Below are positions 34,850 to 45,588 of a DNA stretch of 64,000 bases, piece by piece. Position 1 is the stretch's first letter. Each line of letters starts with the position of its first letter. The notes beneath the pieces were generated by a model. That model saw only the letters and a program-made list of their open reading frames with translations. It searched no databases and was not told the origin of the DNA. The stretch lies in contig NZ_CP106759.1 in NCBI RefSeq assembly GCF_025642255.1, forward strand, positions 186,001-250,000, written 5' to 3'. The DNA is from Stenotrophomonas maltophilia. Its GTDB lineage: Bacteria; Pseudomonadota; Gammaproteobacteria; Xanthomonadales; Xanthomonadaceae. A program made the position numbers and the translations under genes.

Positions 34850-36019
34850 ATGAGATTCCGCCGTTGCCGGACACTGTTCGTCGAGCCGGTCGAACGCCCG
34901 GCCTTTGCATTGGCCGACCTGATGGCCGGCGGCACCGGGGTGACCTTCGAGCAGCGGCTGCAGGTGCGTACCGCCCACCTGCCTTCGGCATGCGAGATCG
35001 ATGCCGACAGCTGCGCCTGGCTGTTGGCCTGCAGCGCCGAGCATTGGCAGCCGATGCCGGAGGATGCGGCCTGCCGCCGCCGCGTACTGGCGCTGCTGCA
35101 GCAGCGACTGCTGGTGAGCGACGATCCGGCCCATGCCGAGGCCTGTGCGGCCGAGCAGCGCGTGCGCGACAGCCACTGGTGGCCGCTGTCGGCGCTGCAC
35201 TACCAGCAATCCTGCTGGGATGGCGTGGACAGCAGCGCGGACATGCAGCGTCAGCAGCTGGTGACCGCGCGCGACCTGGTCCGCAGCTTCGGCAATCCGC
35301 CGCCGGAGGCGCCGCCACGCCAGCCCGGCGCGCTTGCGCTGCCCCGCTGCGATGATGATCCGATGCAGGAACTGCTGCAGGCGCGTGCCACCTGCCGGAA
35401 TTTCGATGCGACCCGCGCGCTGCCGCTGCCGTTGCTGGCACGGCTGCTGCAGCAGGTGCTGATGGCGCAGGCACAGGTGGAAACCGATCCGGACGTGCGG
35501 TTCCTGAAGAAGAACGTGCCCTCGGCCGGCAGCCTGCATCCGCTGGAAGCCTATCTGATGGTGCGCGACGTGCAGGGCCTGGCGCCGGGGCTCTACCATT
35601 ACCACGCAGTCGCGCATGAACTGGCCCCGCTGCCGGTGCAGCCCGACGATCCCGCAGGGTTCCGCCTGCGCCTGCTGGCGGGCCAGCACTGGTTCGCCGA
35701 TGCCCACGTGCTGCTGGTACTGGTGTGCCGCTTCGAGCGCACCTTCTGGAAGTACCGCAACCACGCCAAGGCCTACCGTGCGGTCATGCTCGACGCCGGG
35801 CACATCTCGCAGGCGTTCTACAGCGCGGCCACCGCACAGGGCCTGGGCGCGTTCGTCACGGCGGCCATCAACGAGGCCGAGGCCGCGCGCGCGCTTGCCC
35901 TGCAGCCGATGGCGGAAGGCGCGCTGGCGGTATGCGGCTTCGGCTGGCGCGCGGCAACGATGCAGACCTCGGAGATGGACCCGGCGGGCCGTGTCTGGCC
36001 CGCCAGGATCACGCCGTAG
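34850..36019 (+). CDS. SagB-type FMN-dependent peptide maturation dehydrogenase (putative)
   Basis: The 389-residue protein has an N-terminal region of about 165 residues without a recognised fold, then a nitroreductase-like SagB domain. The FMN-binding elements are RATCRNFDATRALPLPLL (179-196), PSAGSLHPLEAYLM (224-237) and the later FWKYRNHAKAYRAVMLDAGH. In RiPP pathways SagB enzymes oxidise azolines to azoles, but no YcaO cyclodehydratase gene is near. With the cyclase and peptide it fits the putative peptide maturation dehydrogenase family of xanthomonads. It is convergent with mccA, with only six bases between the stops. Confidence 0.85.
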   Translation: MRFRRCRTLFVEPVERPAFALADLMAGGTGVTFEQRLQVRTAHLPSACEIDADSCAWLLACSAEHWQPMPEDAACRRRVLALLQQRLLVSDDPAHAEACAAEQRVRDSHWWPLSALHYQQSCWDGVDSSADMQRQQLVTARDLVRSFGNPPPEAPPRQPGALALPRCDDDPMQELLQARATCRNFDATRALPLPLLARLLQQVLMAQAQVETDPDVRFLKKNVPSAGSLHPLEAYLMVRDVQGLAPGLYHYHAVAHELAPLPVQPDDPAGFRLRLLAGQHWFADAHVLLVLVCRFERTFWKYRNHAKAYRAVMLDAGHISQAFYSAATAQGLGAFVTAAINEAEAARALALQPMAEGALAVCGFGWRAATMQTSEMDPAGRVWPARITP

Positions 36020-36025
36020 CGTGGC

Positions 36026-38008
36026 TCAGGTCGCTTCGAAGTCGACCAGGACCGCGCCGTCCCCGACCTGGTCGCCGGCCTTCGCCCGGTAACCCTTCAC
36101 TGTGCCGTCGGCCGGTGCCTGCAGGGTGTGCTCCATCTTCATCGCCTCGAGTACCACCAGCGGCGTGCCGCGCTTGACCTGGGCACCGGCCTCGACCAGC
36201 GTGGCCACGATCCTGCCGGGCATCGGCGCCAGCAGGCTGCCTGCATCGGCCACCGCATGCTCCGACTCGCCGACCGGGTCGTGCAGGGTGAAGCGGTGCT
36301 GGCCATCGGCGCCGAACAGATACAGCTGGTCACCCTCGCGCAGCAGCTGCAGTGACCAGCGACGGCCGTCCAGCTGCACCGTCAGGTGCTGGCTGTCGAG
36401 GCGACCGAGCACCGACTGCGGGGCCGCATCATCACATTGCACACGCCAGCCATCGGCCTGTGCCCACACCTTCAGCACGTGCCGGCGCTCTCCCTGCTGC
36501 AGCGGCAGCACGCGGGGCGCGGGCGCACCCAGGCGCCAGCCATCCTGTGCGCGCCAGGGCGAATGGGGGTCGCGCGGGTCGCTGCCGGCGTCGGCCGTGC
36601 TGGCAACCGCGGCGACCGCGGCCAACTGCCACAGTGCATCGTCGCTGTCACCGATGGCGCTCAAGGCGGCCTGCTCGCGTTCGATCAGTGCGGTATCCAG
36701 CCGGGCGTGCGCGAATGAATCGGTGTGGACCAGCCGGCGCAGGAAACCGGCATTGGTGGTCACGCCCACCACCTGGCAGTCAGCCAGTGCCTGGCTCATG
36801 CGCCGCAATGCGCTGTCGCGGTCCATATCCCAGACGATCAGCTTGGCGATCATCGGGTCGTAATACGGCGTGATGGCGTCGCCTTCCTCCACGCCGGTAT
36901 CCACGCGCACGTTGGCCGAGGCCGCCGGCAGGCGCAGGCGACGCAGGGTGCCGGTGGACGGCAGGAAGCCGCGGTCGGCATCTTCGGCGTACAGCCGTGC
37001 TTCGATCGCGTGGCCTTGGATGGCCAGCTGGTCCTGGCGCAGCGGCAGTGGCTGGCCACAGGCCACGCGGAGCTGCCATTCCACCAGGTCGGTACCGGTG
37101 ATGAACTCGGTGACCGGGTGCTCGACCTGCAGGCGGGTGTTCATTTCCATGAAGTAGAAATCACCGTCCGGGCCGGCGATGAACTCCACCGTGCCCGCGC
37201 CGACGTAGCCCACGGCGCGTGCAGCGTCGACCGCCGCCTGGCCCATCGCCGCGCGGCGCTCGGCACTCATGCCCGGTGCCGGGGCCTCTTCCAGCACTTT
37301 CTGGTGCCGGCGTTGCACCGAGCAGTCACGCTCGAACAGGTAGACCGCATCACCGTGGCTGTCGCCGAACACCTGGATCTCGATATGGCGCGGGCGCTCG
37401 ACATACTTCTCGACCAGCACGTGGTCGTTGCCGAACGCCGAGGCGGCCTCGCGCTGGCAGCTGGCCAGCGCATCGATGAAGTCCTCGCTGCGTTCGACCT
37501 TGCGCATGCCCTTGCCGCCACCGCCGGCGCTGGCCTTGATCAGCACCGGATAGCCGATCGTATCGGCCTGCGCGCGCAGGAAGTCCGGCGCCTGCTGGTT
37601 ACCGTGATAACCCGGCGTCAGCGGCACGCCGGCTTTGGCCATCAAGGCCTTGGCCGCGCTCTTGTCACCCATCGCGCGGATCGCGCTGGCCGGCGGCCCG
37701 ATGAAGGTGATGCCGGCGGCGGCACAGGCATCGGCGAAGTCGGCGTTCTCGGACAGGAAGCCGTATCCGGGATGGATCGCCTGCGCGCCGCTGCGGCGTG
37801 CGGCGTCGAGCAGGGCCTCGCCGCGCAGATAGCTCTCGCGTGCGGCGGCCGGTCCGATGTGGATGGCCTCGTCGGCCAGGCGCACGTGGCGGGCATTGCG
37901 GTCCGCATCGGAATACACCGCCACGGTGGCGATGCCGAGGCGGCGGCACGTGGCGATGACGCGGCAGGCGATTTCGCCACGGTTGGCGATCAGGACTTTG
38001 GTGAACAT
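36026..38008 (-). CDS. mccA: Methylcrotonyl-CoA carboxylase alpha (biotin) subunit
   Basis: This subunit has the biotin carboxylase (about 1-450, with KASAGGGGKGMRKV, EKYVERPRHIEIQ and FMEMNTRLQVEHPVTE) and the biotin carrier domain (last 75 residues, with EAMKMEH and biotinyl Lys about 624). With MccB it carboxylates 3-methylcrotonyl-CoA in leucine breakdown. Of two starts, 38008 (MFTKV) matches the family beginning best; 38026 adds six residues. It follows mccB by 26 bases. The distinction from propionyl-CoA carboxylase rests on the ivd-mccB context. Confidence 0.93.
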   Translation of the reverse strand: MFTKVLIANRGEIACRVIATCRRLGIATVAVYSDADRNARHVRLADEAIHIGPAAARESYLRGEALLDAARRSGAQAIHPGYGFLSENADFADACAAAGITFIGPPASAIRAMGDKSAAKALMAKAGVPLTPGYHGNQQAPDFLRAQADTIGYPVLIKASAGGGGKGMRKVERSEDFIDALASCQREAASAFGNDHVLVEKYVERPRHIEIQVFGDSHGDAVYLFERDCSVQRRHQKVLEEAPAPGMSAERRAAMGQAAVDAARAVGYVGAGTVEFIAGPDGDFYFMEMNTRLQVEHPVTEFITGTDLVEWQLRVACGQPLPLRQDQLAIQGHAIEARLYAEDADRGFLPSTGTLRRLRLPAASANVRVDTGVEEGDAITPYYDPMIAKLIVWDMDRDSALRRMSQALADCQVVGVTTNAGFLRRLVHTDSFAHARLDTALIEREQAALSAIGDSDDALWQLAAVAAVASTADAGSDPRDPHSPWRAQDGWRLGAPAPRVLPLQQGERRHVLKVWAQADGWRVQCDDAAPQSVLGRLDSQHLTVQLDGRRWSLQLLREGDQLYLFGADGQHRFTLHDPVGESEHAVADAGSLLAPMPGRIVATLVEAGAQVKRGTPLVVLEAMKMEHTLQAPADGTVKGYRAKAGDQVGDGAVLVDFEAT

Positions 38009-38034
38009 GGCGACAGGCTCGGTCATGGCGCGGG

Positions 38035-39645
<1,611 letters not shown>

Positions 39646-39654
39646 GGGGTGGCC

Positions 39655-40818
39655 TTACAGAGTGCGCTGGAACAATTCACGGCCGATCAGCATGCGGCGG
39701 ATCTCCGACGTGCCCGCACCGATCTCGTACAGCTTGGCGTCGCGCCACAGGCGGCCGGTCGGGTACTCGTTGATGTAGCCGTTGCCACCGAGGATCTGGA
39801 TCGCCTGGCCGGTCAGCCAGGTGGCCTTCTCGGCGGCGTACAGGATCGCACCGGCCGCGTCCTGGCGGGTGGTACGGCCCTGGTCGCAGGCGCGTGCCAC
39901 GGCGTACACGTAGGCGCGGCAGGCGCCCAGGCCCACGTACATGTCGGCGATCTTGGCCTGGATCAGCTGGAAGCTGCCGATCGCTTCGCCGAACTGGTGG
40001 CGTTCGTGCACGTACGGCATCACCACGTCCATGGCCGCAGCCATCAGCCCCAGCGGGCCGCCGGACAGCACCACGCGCTCGTAGTCCAGGCCGGACATCA
40101 GCACGCGCACGCCACCGCCGACGCTACCGAGCACATTCTCTTCGGGAATCTCGCAGTCCTGGAACACCAGCTCGCAGGTCGGCGAGGAGCGCATGCCCAG
40201 CTTGTCCAGCTTCTGCGCGGTGGAGAAACCCGGCATGCCCTTTTCAACCAGGAAGGCGGTGATGCCCCTGGCGCCGGCGTCCATGTCGGTTTTGGCATAG
40301 ACCACCAGCACATCGGCGTCCGGGCCGTTGGTGATCCACATCTTGTTGCCGTTGAGGACATAGCGATCGCCGCGCTTGTCGGCGCGCAGCTTCATCGATA
40401 CCACGTCCGAACCGGCACCGGGTTCGCTCATCGCCAGTGCGCCCACCTTGGCGCCACTGCACAGGTCGGGCAGGAAGCGCTGCTTCTGCGCCTCGCTGCC
40501 GTTCTTGCGCAGCTGGTTCACGCACAGGTTGGAGTGCGCGCCATAGGACAGGCCGATGCCGCCGGAGGCGCGCGAGACCTCTTCCATCGCCACCACGTGG
40601 GCCAGGTAGCCCATGCCGGTACCGCCGTATTCTTCCTCGACGGTAAGGCCGAGCAGGCCCTGTTCGCCCAGTTTCGGCCACAGTGCCTGCGGGAACTGGT
40701 TGGTCGCATCGGCCTCGGCCGCCAGCGGCGCGATCTCGGCGGCGGCAAAATGGGCCACGCTCTGGCGCAGCAGGTCGATCTCTTCACCGAGATCGAAGTT
40801 CAGGGATGGCACGTGCAT
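39655..40818 (-). CDS. ivd: Isovaleryl-CoA dehydrogenase
   Basis: This FAD enzyme oxidises isovaleryl-CoA to 3-methylcrotonyl-CoA in leucine breakdown. Signatures include [19 protein letters not shown] and the C-terminal [20 protein letters not shown]. The catalytic base is the Glu in [14 protein letters not shown], a position that marks isovaleryl-CoA dehydrogenases. The 387-residue length is normal. I chose the ATG at 40818, since the frame to 40899 adds 27 unconserved residues. It is the first gene of the ivd-mccB-mccA operon and is divergent from a TetR regulator. Confidence 0.94.
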   Translation of the reverse strand: MHVPSLNFDLGEEIDLLRQSVAHFAAAEIAPLAAEADATNQFPQALWPKLGEQGLLGLTVEEEYGGTGMGYLAHVVAMEEVSRASGGIGLSYGAHSNLCVNQLRKNGSEAQKQRFLPDLCSGAKVGALAMSEPGAGSDVVSMKLRADKRGDRYVLNGNKMWITNGPDADVLVVYAKTDMDAGARGITAFLVEKGMPGFSTAQKLDKLGMRSSPTCELVFQDCEIPEENVLGSVGGGVRVLMSGLDYERVVLSGGPLGLMAAAMDVVMPYVHERHQFGEAIGSFQLIQAKIADMYVGLGACRAYVYAVARACDQGRTTRQDAAGAILYAAEKATWLTGQAIQILGGNGYINEYPTGRLWRDAKLYEIGAGTSEIRRMLIGRELFQRTL

Positions 40819-40946
40819 TACAGCGGCTCCACGGCGGCAAAGTGGGGGATGGACGCACCCAGGGCTTGCCGGCGATGGTTTCCAGGACCGCGCCGGCACG
40901 GGCGAGGCCCCAGCGTAACGGGGTTCGGGAAAGAAGTGAACACAAA

Positions 40947-40959
40947 TTCAAAAATTGAA
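40947..40959. promoter_or_regulatory. Candidate operator TTCAA-AAA-TTGAA between ivd and the TetR gene
   Basis: A perfect 5-bp inverted repeat with a 3-base centre lies in an AT-rich block of the 155-base divergent gap, 15 bases before the TetR start. Both genes could be controlled from it. Confidence 0.45.
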
Positions 40960-40973
40960 ACCAGAATCAAAAC

Positions 40974-41591
40974 ATGGCCTACAAACGCTCTGCACTGATG
41001 GAAGAACGCCTGGCCGGGGCCCGCGAGCGGATCCTGCTGGCAACCCGTGAACGGGTCGCCACCGGCGGCTGGCGAAACGCCCCGGTGACCGCCGTGGCAA
41101 CCCAGGCGGGGGTCTCCACCGGCCTGATCTACCGTCATTTCCCCTCCAAGGCCGACCTGTTCGTGGAGGTGCTCAACGCGGCGGTGGCCCATGAAGTGGC
41201 GATCATGGAACGCATCGCCAGCGGCCCGGAGGCCGCCAGCGAGCGCCTGCGGCTGGCCATCGCCGCCTTCGTGCGTCGCGCCCTGGCGGGTCCGGGGCTG
41301 GCCCACGCCTTCATCGTCGAACCGGTCGATCCGGACGTGGAAGCCGAGCGCATGCGCGGCCGCCGTGCCTTCGGCGATGTGTTCCTGCGCCTGGTGGAGG
41401 AAGGTGTGGCCGCCGGCGAACTGCCTGCGCAGGATGCGCATGTGGCGGCCGCGTGCCTGGTCGGCGCCTTCACCGAAGCGATGGTTGGCCCGACTGCGCC
41501 CAGCCGTGAAGCGCATCGCGACGAGGATGCGCTGGTCGACGCCATCTGCAGCTTCTGCCTGCGTGCCATCGGCGCACCGGTGAATCGGTAG
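40974..41591 (+). CDS. TetR/AcrR family transcriptional regulator
   Basis: The 205-residue protein has a TetR helix-turn-helix at about 28-55 (APVTAVATQAGVSTGLIYRHFPSKADLF) and a helical ligand-binding domain. Its position divergent from ivd-mccBA suggests that it represses leucine catabolism and responds to an acyl-CoA intermediate. That is an inference, since the best-known liu regulator (LiuR) belongs to the MerR family. Its TAG stop codon is part of a SMAG repeat. Confidence 0.88.
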   Translation: MAYKRSALMEERLAGARERILLATRERVATGGWRNAPVTAVATQAGVSTGLIYRHFPSKADLFVEVLNAAVAHEVAIMERIASGPEAASERLRLAIAAFVRRALAGPGLAHAFIVEPVDPDVEAERMRGRRAFGDVFLRLVEEGVAAGELPAQDAHVAAACLVGAFTEAMVGPTAPSREAHRDEDALVDAICSFCLRAIGAPVNR

Positions 41592-41665
41592 CGCCGGGCC
41601 ATGCCCGGTGGCTTGTGTTGCTGGGGTCAGATCCCTTTTGCGGCGCAAAAGGGATCTGACCCCAG
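41588..41665. repeat. SMAG unit plus a 21-bp perfect palindrome
   Basis: A SMAG unit begins at 41588, and its TAG is the TetR stop codon. It is followed at 41621-41665 by a perfect 21-bp inverted repeat with loop GGC (arm begins CTGGGGTCAGATCCC and ends TTTTGC). The rest of the gap to 41790 holds no gene. Confidence 0.85.
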
Positions 41666-41790
41666 CCCCCGGCATGTTGCGCCGCACCAGCATTGACGCC
41701 TGTTGTCGCGCGCAGGGCGCGTTCTATACTCGGCCCATCACGCAGTCGCTCAGCCGTGGTCCAACGACTACCAGCCAGGGGTAACGAAGA

Positions 41791-42309
41791 GTGCGGAATT
41801 ACGATCTGGAGTTCCTGAAACGCTTCTCCATGGTGATCGCGCTGTTGATGGCCATCACTCTGGGTCTGATCTTCCTTGCCGCCTTCCTGCACACCCGGAT
41901 TCCGCCCGAGGTGTCGCCCACTGCGGCCAAACGCACCGAACAGCGCATCGCGCCGACCGGAGCGGTGTACGCCGGCAGTACCGGTGCAGCCGCGCAGGCG
42001 GCCGCCAAGGCGGCCGCGCTGGCCAAGGCCGCCTCGCAGGTGGCCTACGGCGGCACCACCGATGGCAAGGTCATCTTCGACAACCTCTGCACCGCCTGCC
42101 ACACCACCGGGGTGGGCCAAGCGCCGACCCTGGACCGCGCGCACTGGGACCAGCGCATCACGCAGGGCAAGGACACGCTCTACAAGCACGCCATCGAGGG
42201 CTACACCGGCCCGGACGGCGGCATCATGCCTCCCAAGGGCGGCAACCCGGCGCTGACCGAGGAACAGATCCACGCCACCGTGGACTGGATGCTGGGCAAC
42301 CTGAAGTAG
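41791..42309 (+). CDS. Membrane-anchored cytochrome c5-like protein
   Basis: The 172-residue protein has one N-terminal membrane segment (about 13-33), a long Ala/Lys-rich linker (about 60-85) and a single class I cytochrome c domain with the haem site CTACH at 100-104. The probable axial Met is in GIMPPKGGNP. The heme faces the periplasm. It probably carries electrons to an oxidase or reductase, but the partner is not in the window. The start is a GTG; a GGGG stretch lies about ten bases upstream. Confidence 0.87.
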   Translation: MRNYDLEFLKRFSMVIALLMAITLGLIFLAAFLHTRIPPEVSPTAAKRTEQRIAPTGAVYAGSTGAAAQAAAKAAALAKAASQVAYGGTTDGKVIFDNLCTACHTTGVGQAPTLDRAHWDQRITQGKDTLYKHAIEGYTGPDGGIMPPKGGNPALTEEQIHATVDWMLGNLK

Positions 42310-42322
42310 GGCCTTTCCGCAG

Positions 42323-42393
42323 CGCCGGGCCTGCCCTCGGCAGCCTCTGCTCAACCTGCATGGGCGGCTGCCGGGCATGGGCCCGGCGCTGCG
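42323..42393. repeat. Degenerate SMAG pair
   Basis: An altered copy begins near 42323 (AGCGCCGGGCCTGCCC), and a reversed one near 42370-42393 (GCCGGGCATGGGCCCGGCGC). The 200-base gap before the nuclease gene otherwise shows no gene. Confidence 0.55.
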
Positions 42394-42509
42394 ATCCCGT
42401 CGTCGACGGCCCCCGGGGCTTTGCCCACCTGGGCAGATCGCCGGGCTGCAGTCGGGCGTTCGTATTTCGGGGTTAGTCTGTGCCCCCATTCCGTGGAGTC
42501 TGCCCGTCG

Positions 42510-43955
42510 ATGCGCCGCCGTTCCCTTGTTCTCGCCCTGTCCCTGCTGCTGCCGGCACCTGCCTTTGCCCAGGCCCAGCCGCAGGCCATGCCGGCCCCGG
42601 CGACGTCCACCCCGCGCAACTCCACCGTTGTACTGGCCACCGCGCCGGCCGACTGGCGCGCGCTGGACGGCCAGCGTGTGCGCATCGCTGCGCCGCTGAC
42701 CCTGGCCGGCACCGACGCTCTGGAACGCTCCGGCCAGCTGACGGTCGCCTTCGGCGGTCGCCTGTGGCAGCCGACCGAAGTGGCCGCGCCAGGCACCGCC
42801 GGCATCGAACAGGTGATGGCTGACAACCTGCGCCGCCGCCTGGTCCTGGACGATGGCAGCGACGTGCGTGATCCGGGCAGCGTGGCCTACCTGCCGGGCA
42901 ACCCGGTGCTGCGCACCGGCATGCTGCTGCGCAATGTGGAAGGCACTGTCCGCGTGGACGCGCAGGGCCGCCCCCAGCTGCGGGTCGAAGGCACGCTGAG
43001 CCTGCCCGCACTGCAGCGGCCGGCGGTGCCGGAGGTGCCTGGCAGCCTGCGTATCGCGGCGTTCAACCTGGAAAACTACTTCAATGGCGACGGCCAGGGC
43101 GGCGGCTTCCCGACGTTGCGCGGTGCCCGCACGCTGGAGGAGCACAAGGCCCAGGTGGCCAAGCTGGTCGCCACCATCAGTGCGCTCGATACCCACATCG
43201 CCGCCCTCATGGAGCTGGAGAACGATGGCTACGGACCGCAGTCGGCCATTGCCGAGCTGCTGGCCGCGCTCAATGACCGGCCACACGCCGGGCCGGACGA
43301 CGCATGGGTGGCGGTCGATCCGGGCGAAGGCCCCGGCACCAATCCCATCCGCGTTGGCATCATCTACAAGCGCGGTGCGTTCAAGACATTGGGCCCGCCG
43401 TTGACCAAGCTTGACGGCCCGTTTGCCGAGCACAGCCGCGCACCGCTGGCGCAGGCTTTCCAGGGCAAGGGCGCACCGTTCATGGTGGTCGCCAACCACT
43501 TCAAGTCCAAGGGGTGCCGCGACGCCAGCGGTGCCGACGCCGACCGCAACGATGGCCAGGGCTGCTGGAATGCGACGCGCGTCGAATCGGCCCGCCAGCT
43601 CAACCAGTGGGTGCAGGCCGAAGCCGCGCGCCTGAAGGTGAAGGATGTGGTGATGCTGGGCGATTTCAACGCCTATGCGATGGAGGATCCGATCCGCACG
43701 CTGCACACGCTGGGCTGGCAGGACGCCTTCAAGGTGGCCAAGGTCGAACATCCCTACAGCTACGTCTACAACGGCTACAGCGGCCGCCTCGACCACGCCC
43801 TGCTGAGTCCGTCCATGGCCCGCCGCGTGGCGGGCGCCGCCGAATGGCACAGCAATGCCGACGAGCAGGACGCCAGCGGCTACCAGGGGCGCAATGTGCC
43901 CGGCCCATGGCGCAGCTCCGACCACGACCCGCTGCTGCTGGGCTTCGACAAGTAA
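42510..43955 (+). CDS. Secreted ExeM/NucH-type endonuclease/exonuclease/phosphatase family protein
   Basis: The 481-residue protein has a signal peptide ending near PAFAQA (about 22). It then has an OB-like region (about 45-165) and an endonuclease/exonuclease/phosphatase domain: FNLENYFNG, ALMELENDGYG, VVANHFKSKGC, MLGDFNAYAMEDPIR and the final SSDHDPLLLGF. These metal and catalytic residues indicate an active DNase or phosphatase. Related secreted nucleases degrade extracellular DNA. I chose the ATG at 42510, which starts the signal peptide. Confidence 0.9.
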   Translation: MRRRSLVLALSLLLPAPAFAQAQPQAMPAPATSTPRNSTVVLATAPADWRALDGQRVRIAAPLTLAGTDALERSGQLTVAFGGRLWQPTEVAAPGTAGIEQVMADNLRRRLVLDDGSDVRDPGSVAYLPGNPVLRTGMLLRNVEGTVRVDAQGRPQLRVEGTLSLPALQRPAVPEVPGSLRIAAFNLENYFNGDGQGGGFPTLRGARTLEEHKAQVAKLVATISALDTHIAALMELENDGYGPQSAIAELLAALNDRPHAGPDDAWVAVDPGEGPGTNPIRVGIIYKRGAFKTLGPPLTKLDGPFAEHSRAPLAQAFQGKGAPFMVVANHFKSKGCRDASGADADRNDGQGCWNATRVESARQLNQWVQAEAARLKVKDVVMLGDFNAYAMEDPIRTLHTLGWQDAFKVAKVEHPYSYVYNGYSGRLDHALLSPSMARRVAGAAEWHSNADEQDASGYQGRNVPGPWRSSDHDPLLLGFDK

Positions 43956-43964
43956 TGCCCAACG

Positions 43965-44008
43965 CCGGGGTCGGATCCCATTCCAACGGAATGGGATCCG
44001 ACCCCCGG
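43965..44008. repeat. GGGGTCGGATCCC-type long palindrome
   Basis: CCGGGGTCGGATCCCATTCC and its reverse complement form a 20-bp stem with loop AAC and one bulged C. It starts nine bases after the nuclease stop and ends seven bases before the DMT transporter stop, so it sits exactly between convergent genes. Confidence 0.85.
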
Positions 44009-44015
44009 GCCGTAC

Positions 44016-44873
44016 TCACCCCCAGGCGATCAATCCGATCGCCAGCACTGCCAGCGCCAGGCCGGCCCGGTTCCACTTCGTGGTCGGTTCGCCAAAGACA
44101 AACACGCCCACCAGCGCGCCCAGTACCACCACGCCGATGTTCATGCCGGCGAACACCGTGGCCGGGCTGTCCGGCATCGCCTGGTGCGCGTGCACATAGA
44201 ACAGGATGTTGCCGCCGTTGAGCAGGCCCAGCAGCGCACCCGCGCCGAGGTTGTGCCAGGCCAGCCGGCTGCGACCGCTGAAGTGCCGCCACAGCTGCAA
44301 TGCCAGCATCAGTACGAAGGCCACGCTGAAGCTGGCCAGCACCGCCGCCATCGACGGCGTGCCGGACAGCGCCACCTGCTTGAGCAGCACGTCCACCACC
44401 GCGAAGCCGCCCCACACGCCCAGCAGCCAGCCCCAGCCACCCGGCGAGGACGCCACCGCCGGGCCGCGCGGGCGCAGGCTGATGGCCACCATCGCCAGCA
44501 GGCCCAGGCCGAGCCCGGCCAGCTTCCACGGCGTGGCGGTCTGGCCGAAGAACAGGAACGCCGCCGCCAGTGACAGCAGCAGCGACAGCCGCTGCGCCAC
44601 GTCGCTGCGGACGATGCCGGCCACCGCCACCGCGCGGCCCAGCACCAGGAAGATCGAGGGCAGCACCACCGCCAGCGCCAGCAGCGACGGCCACGGGGCA
44701 TGCGGCGCGCGCAGTGCGTCCAGCGGCGGCTGCAGCACCACGGCGGTCAGGGTCGCGGCCACCAGGTAGTTCCAGGTGACCATCTGCGCAACATCCAGTT
44801 GGCGGCGTCCGGCCACCTTCAACAACACCGAAACCAGCACGCTGCAGATCACGGCCAAAGACAGGTAGAGCAT
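44016..44873 (-). CDS. EamA/DMT family inner-membrane transporter
   Basis: The 285-residue protein consists of about ten hydrophobic segments in two EamA-like halves; the second is recognisable by NIGVVVLGALVGVFVFGEPTTKWN near the C-terminus. The family exports amino acids, nucleotides or other metabolites, but no substrate can be inferred. It is divergent from an alpha/beta hydrolase gene, with a gap of 43 bases. Confidence 0.85.
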   Translation of the reverse strand: MLYLSLAVICSVLVSVLLKVAGRRQLDVAQMVTWNYLVAATLTAVVLQPPLDALRAPHAPWPSLLALAVVLPSIFLVLGRAVAVAGIVRSDVAQRLSLLLSLAAAFLFFGQTATPWKLAGLGLGLLAMVAISLRPRGPAVASSPGGWGWLLGVWGGFAVVDVLLKQVALSGTPSMAAVLASFSVAFVLMLALQLWRHFSGRSRLAWHNLGAGALLGLLNGGNILFYVHAHQAMPDSPATVFAGMNIGVVVLGALVGVFVFGEPTTKWNRAGLALAVLAIGLIAWG

Positions 44874-44916
44874 GGGGCGGGCACAGGGCAGGGGCGGGGG
44901 ACGGTATCATGGTGCC

Positions 44917-45588
44917 ATGCACAAGCCTTCGTTCCCCGTCGCCCCTGGCGAAACCGCCTGCCTCGAACTGGACGGCCCGGCCGGCCCGCTGGAAGTGGTC
45001 GTCGACCTGCCCAAGGCCGATGTGCCGGTGCAGCCGATCGTGGCCATCGTCTGCCATCCGCTGTCCACCGAGGGCGGCACCCTGCACAACAAGGTGGTCA
45101 CCATGACCGCCAGCACCCTGCGCGAGCTGGGCATCGCCACGGTGCGCTTCAACTTCCGCAGCGTCGGTGGTTCGGCGGGCACCTTCGATGGCGGCGTGGG
45201 CGAGCAGGATGACCTGAAGGCCGTGACCGCCTGGGTGCGCAGCCAGCGCCCCGACGACCGCCTGTGGCTGGCCGGCTTCAGCTTTGGTGCGTTCGTTTCG
45301 CTGAAGGCAGCCGCCACGCTGCAGCCGGAGGCGCTGATCTCGATCGCGCCGCCGGCCGGCCGCTGGGATTTCGACGGCGTGCAGCCACCGGCCCGCTGGC
45401 TGGTGATCCAGGGCGAGCAGGACGAGATCGTCGACCCGCAGGCGGTCTATCAGTGGCTGGACGCGCTGCAGGCTCCGCATGAGCTGGTGCGGATGCCCGA
45501 CACCAGCCACTTCTTCCATCGCAAGCTGATCGACCTGCGGGGTGCGTTGACCCACGGCGTCAAGCACTGGCTGGGCGCAGCGGCATGA
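44917..45588 (+). CDS. Alpha/beta hydrolase of the small dienelactone-hydrolase-like type
   Basis: The 223-residue protein has a nucleophile elbow GFSFGAFVSLKAA (Ser), an oxyanion region VCHPLSTEGGTLHNKVV, the acid in IQGEQDEIVDPQ and the catalytic His in MPDTSHFFHRKL. The substrate is unknown. The gene overlaps zapE by four bases (ATGA), so the two are translationally coupled. I chose the ATG at 44917; the frame extends to 44872 without support. Confidence 0.88.
   Translation: MHKPSFPVAPGETACLELDGPAGPLEVVVDLPKADVPVQPIVAIVCHPLSTEGGTLHNKVVTMTASTLRELGIATVRFNFRSVGGSAGTFDGGVGEQDDLKAVTAWVRSQRPDDRLWLAGFSFGAFVSLKAAATLQPEALISIAPPAGRWDFDGVQPPARWLVIQGEQDEIVDPQAVYQWLDALQAPHELVRMPDTSHFFHRKLIDLRGALTHGVKHWLGAAA

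Noticed and set aside
34447..36019. A classical TOMM or lanthipeptide cluster
   Set aside because: There is no YcaO, LanB/C/M, protease or ABC exporter gene nearby; only the SagB-type enzyme is shared with TOMM clusters.
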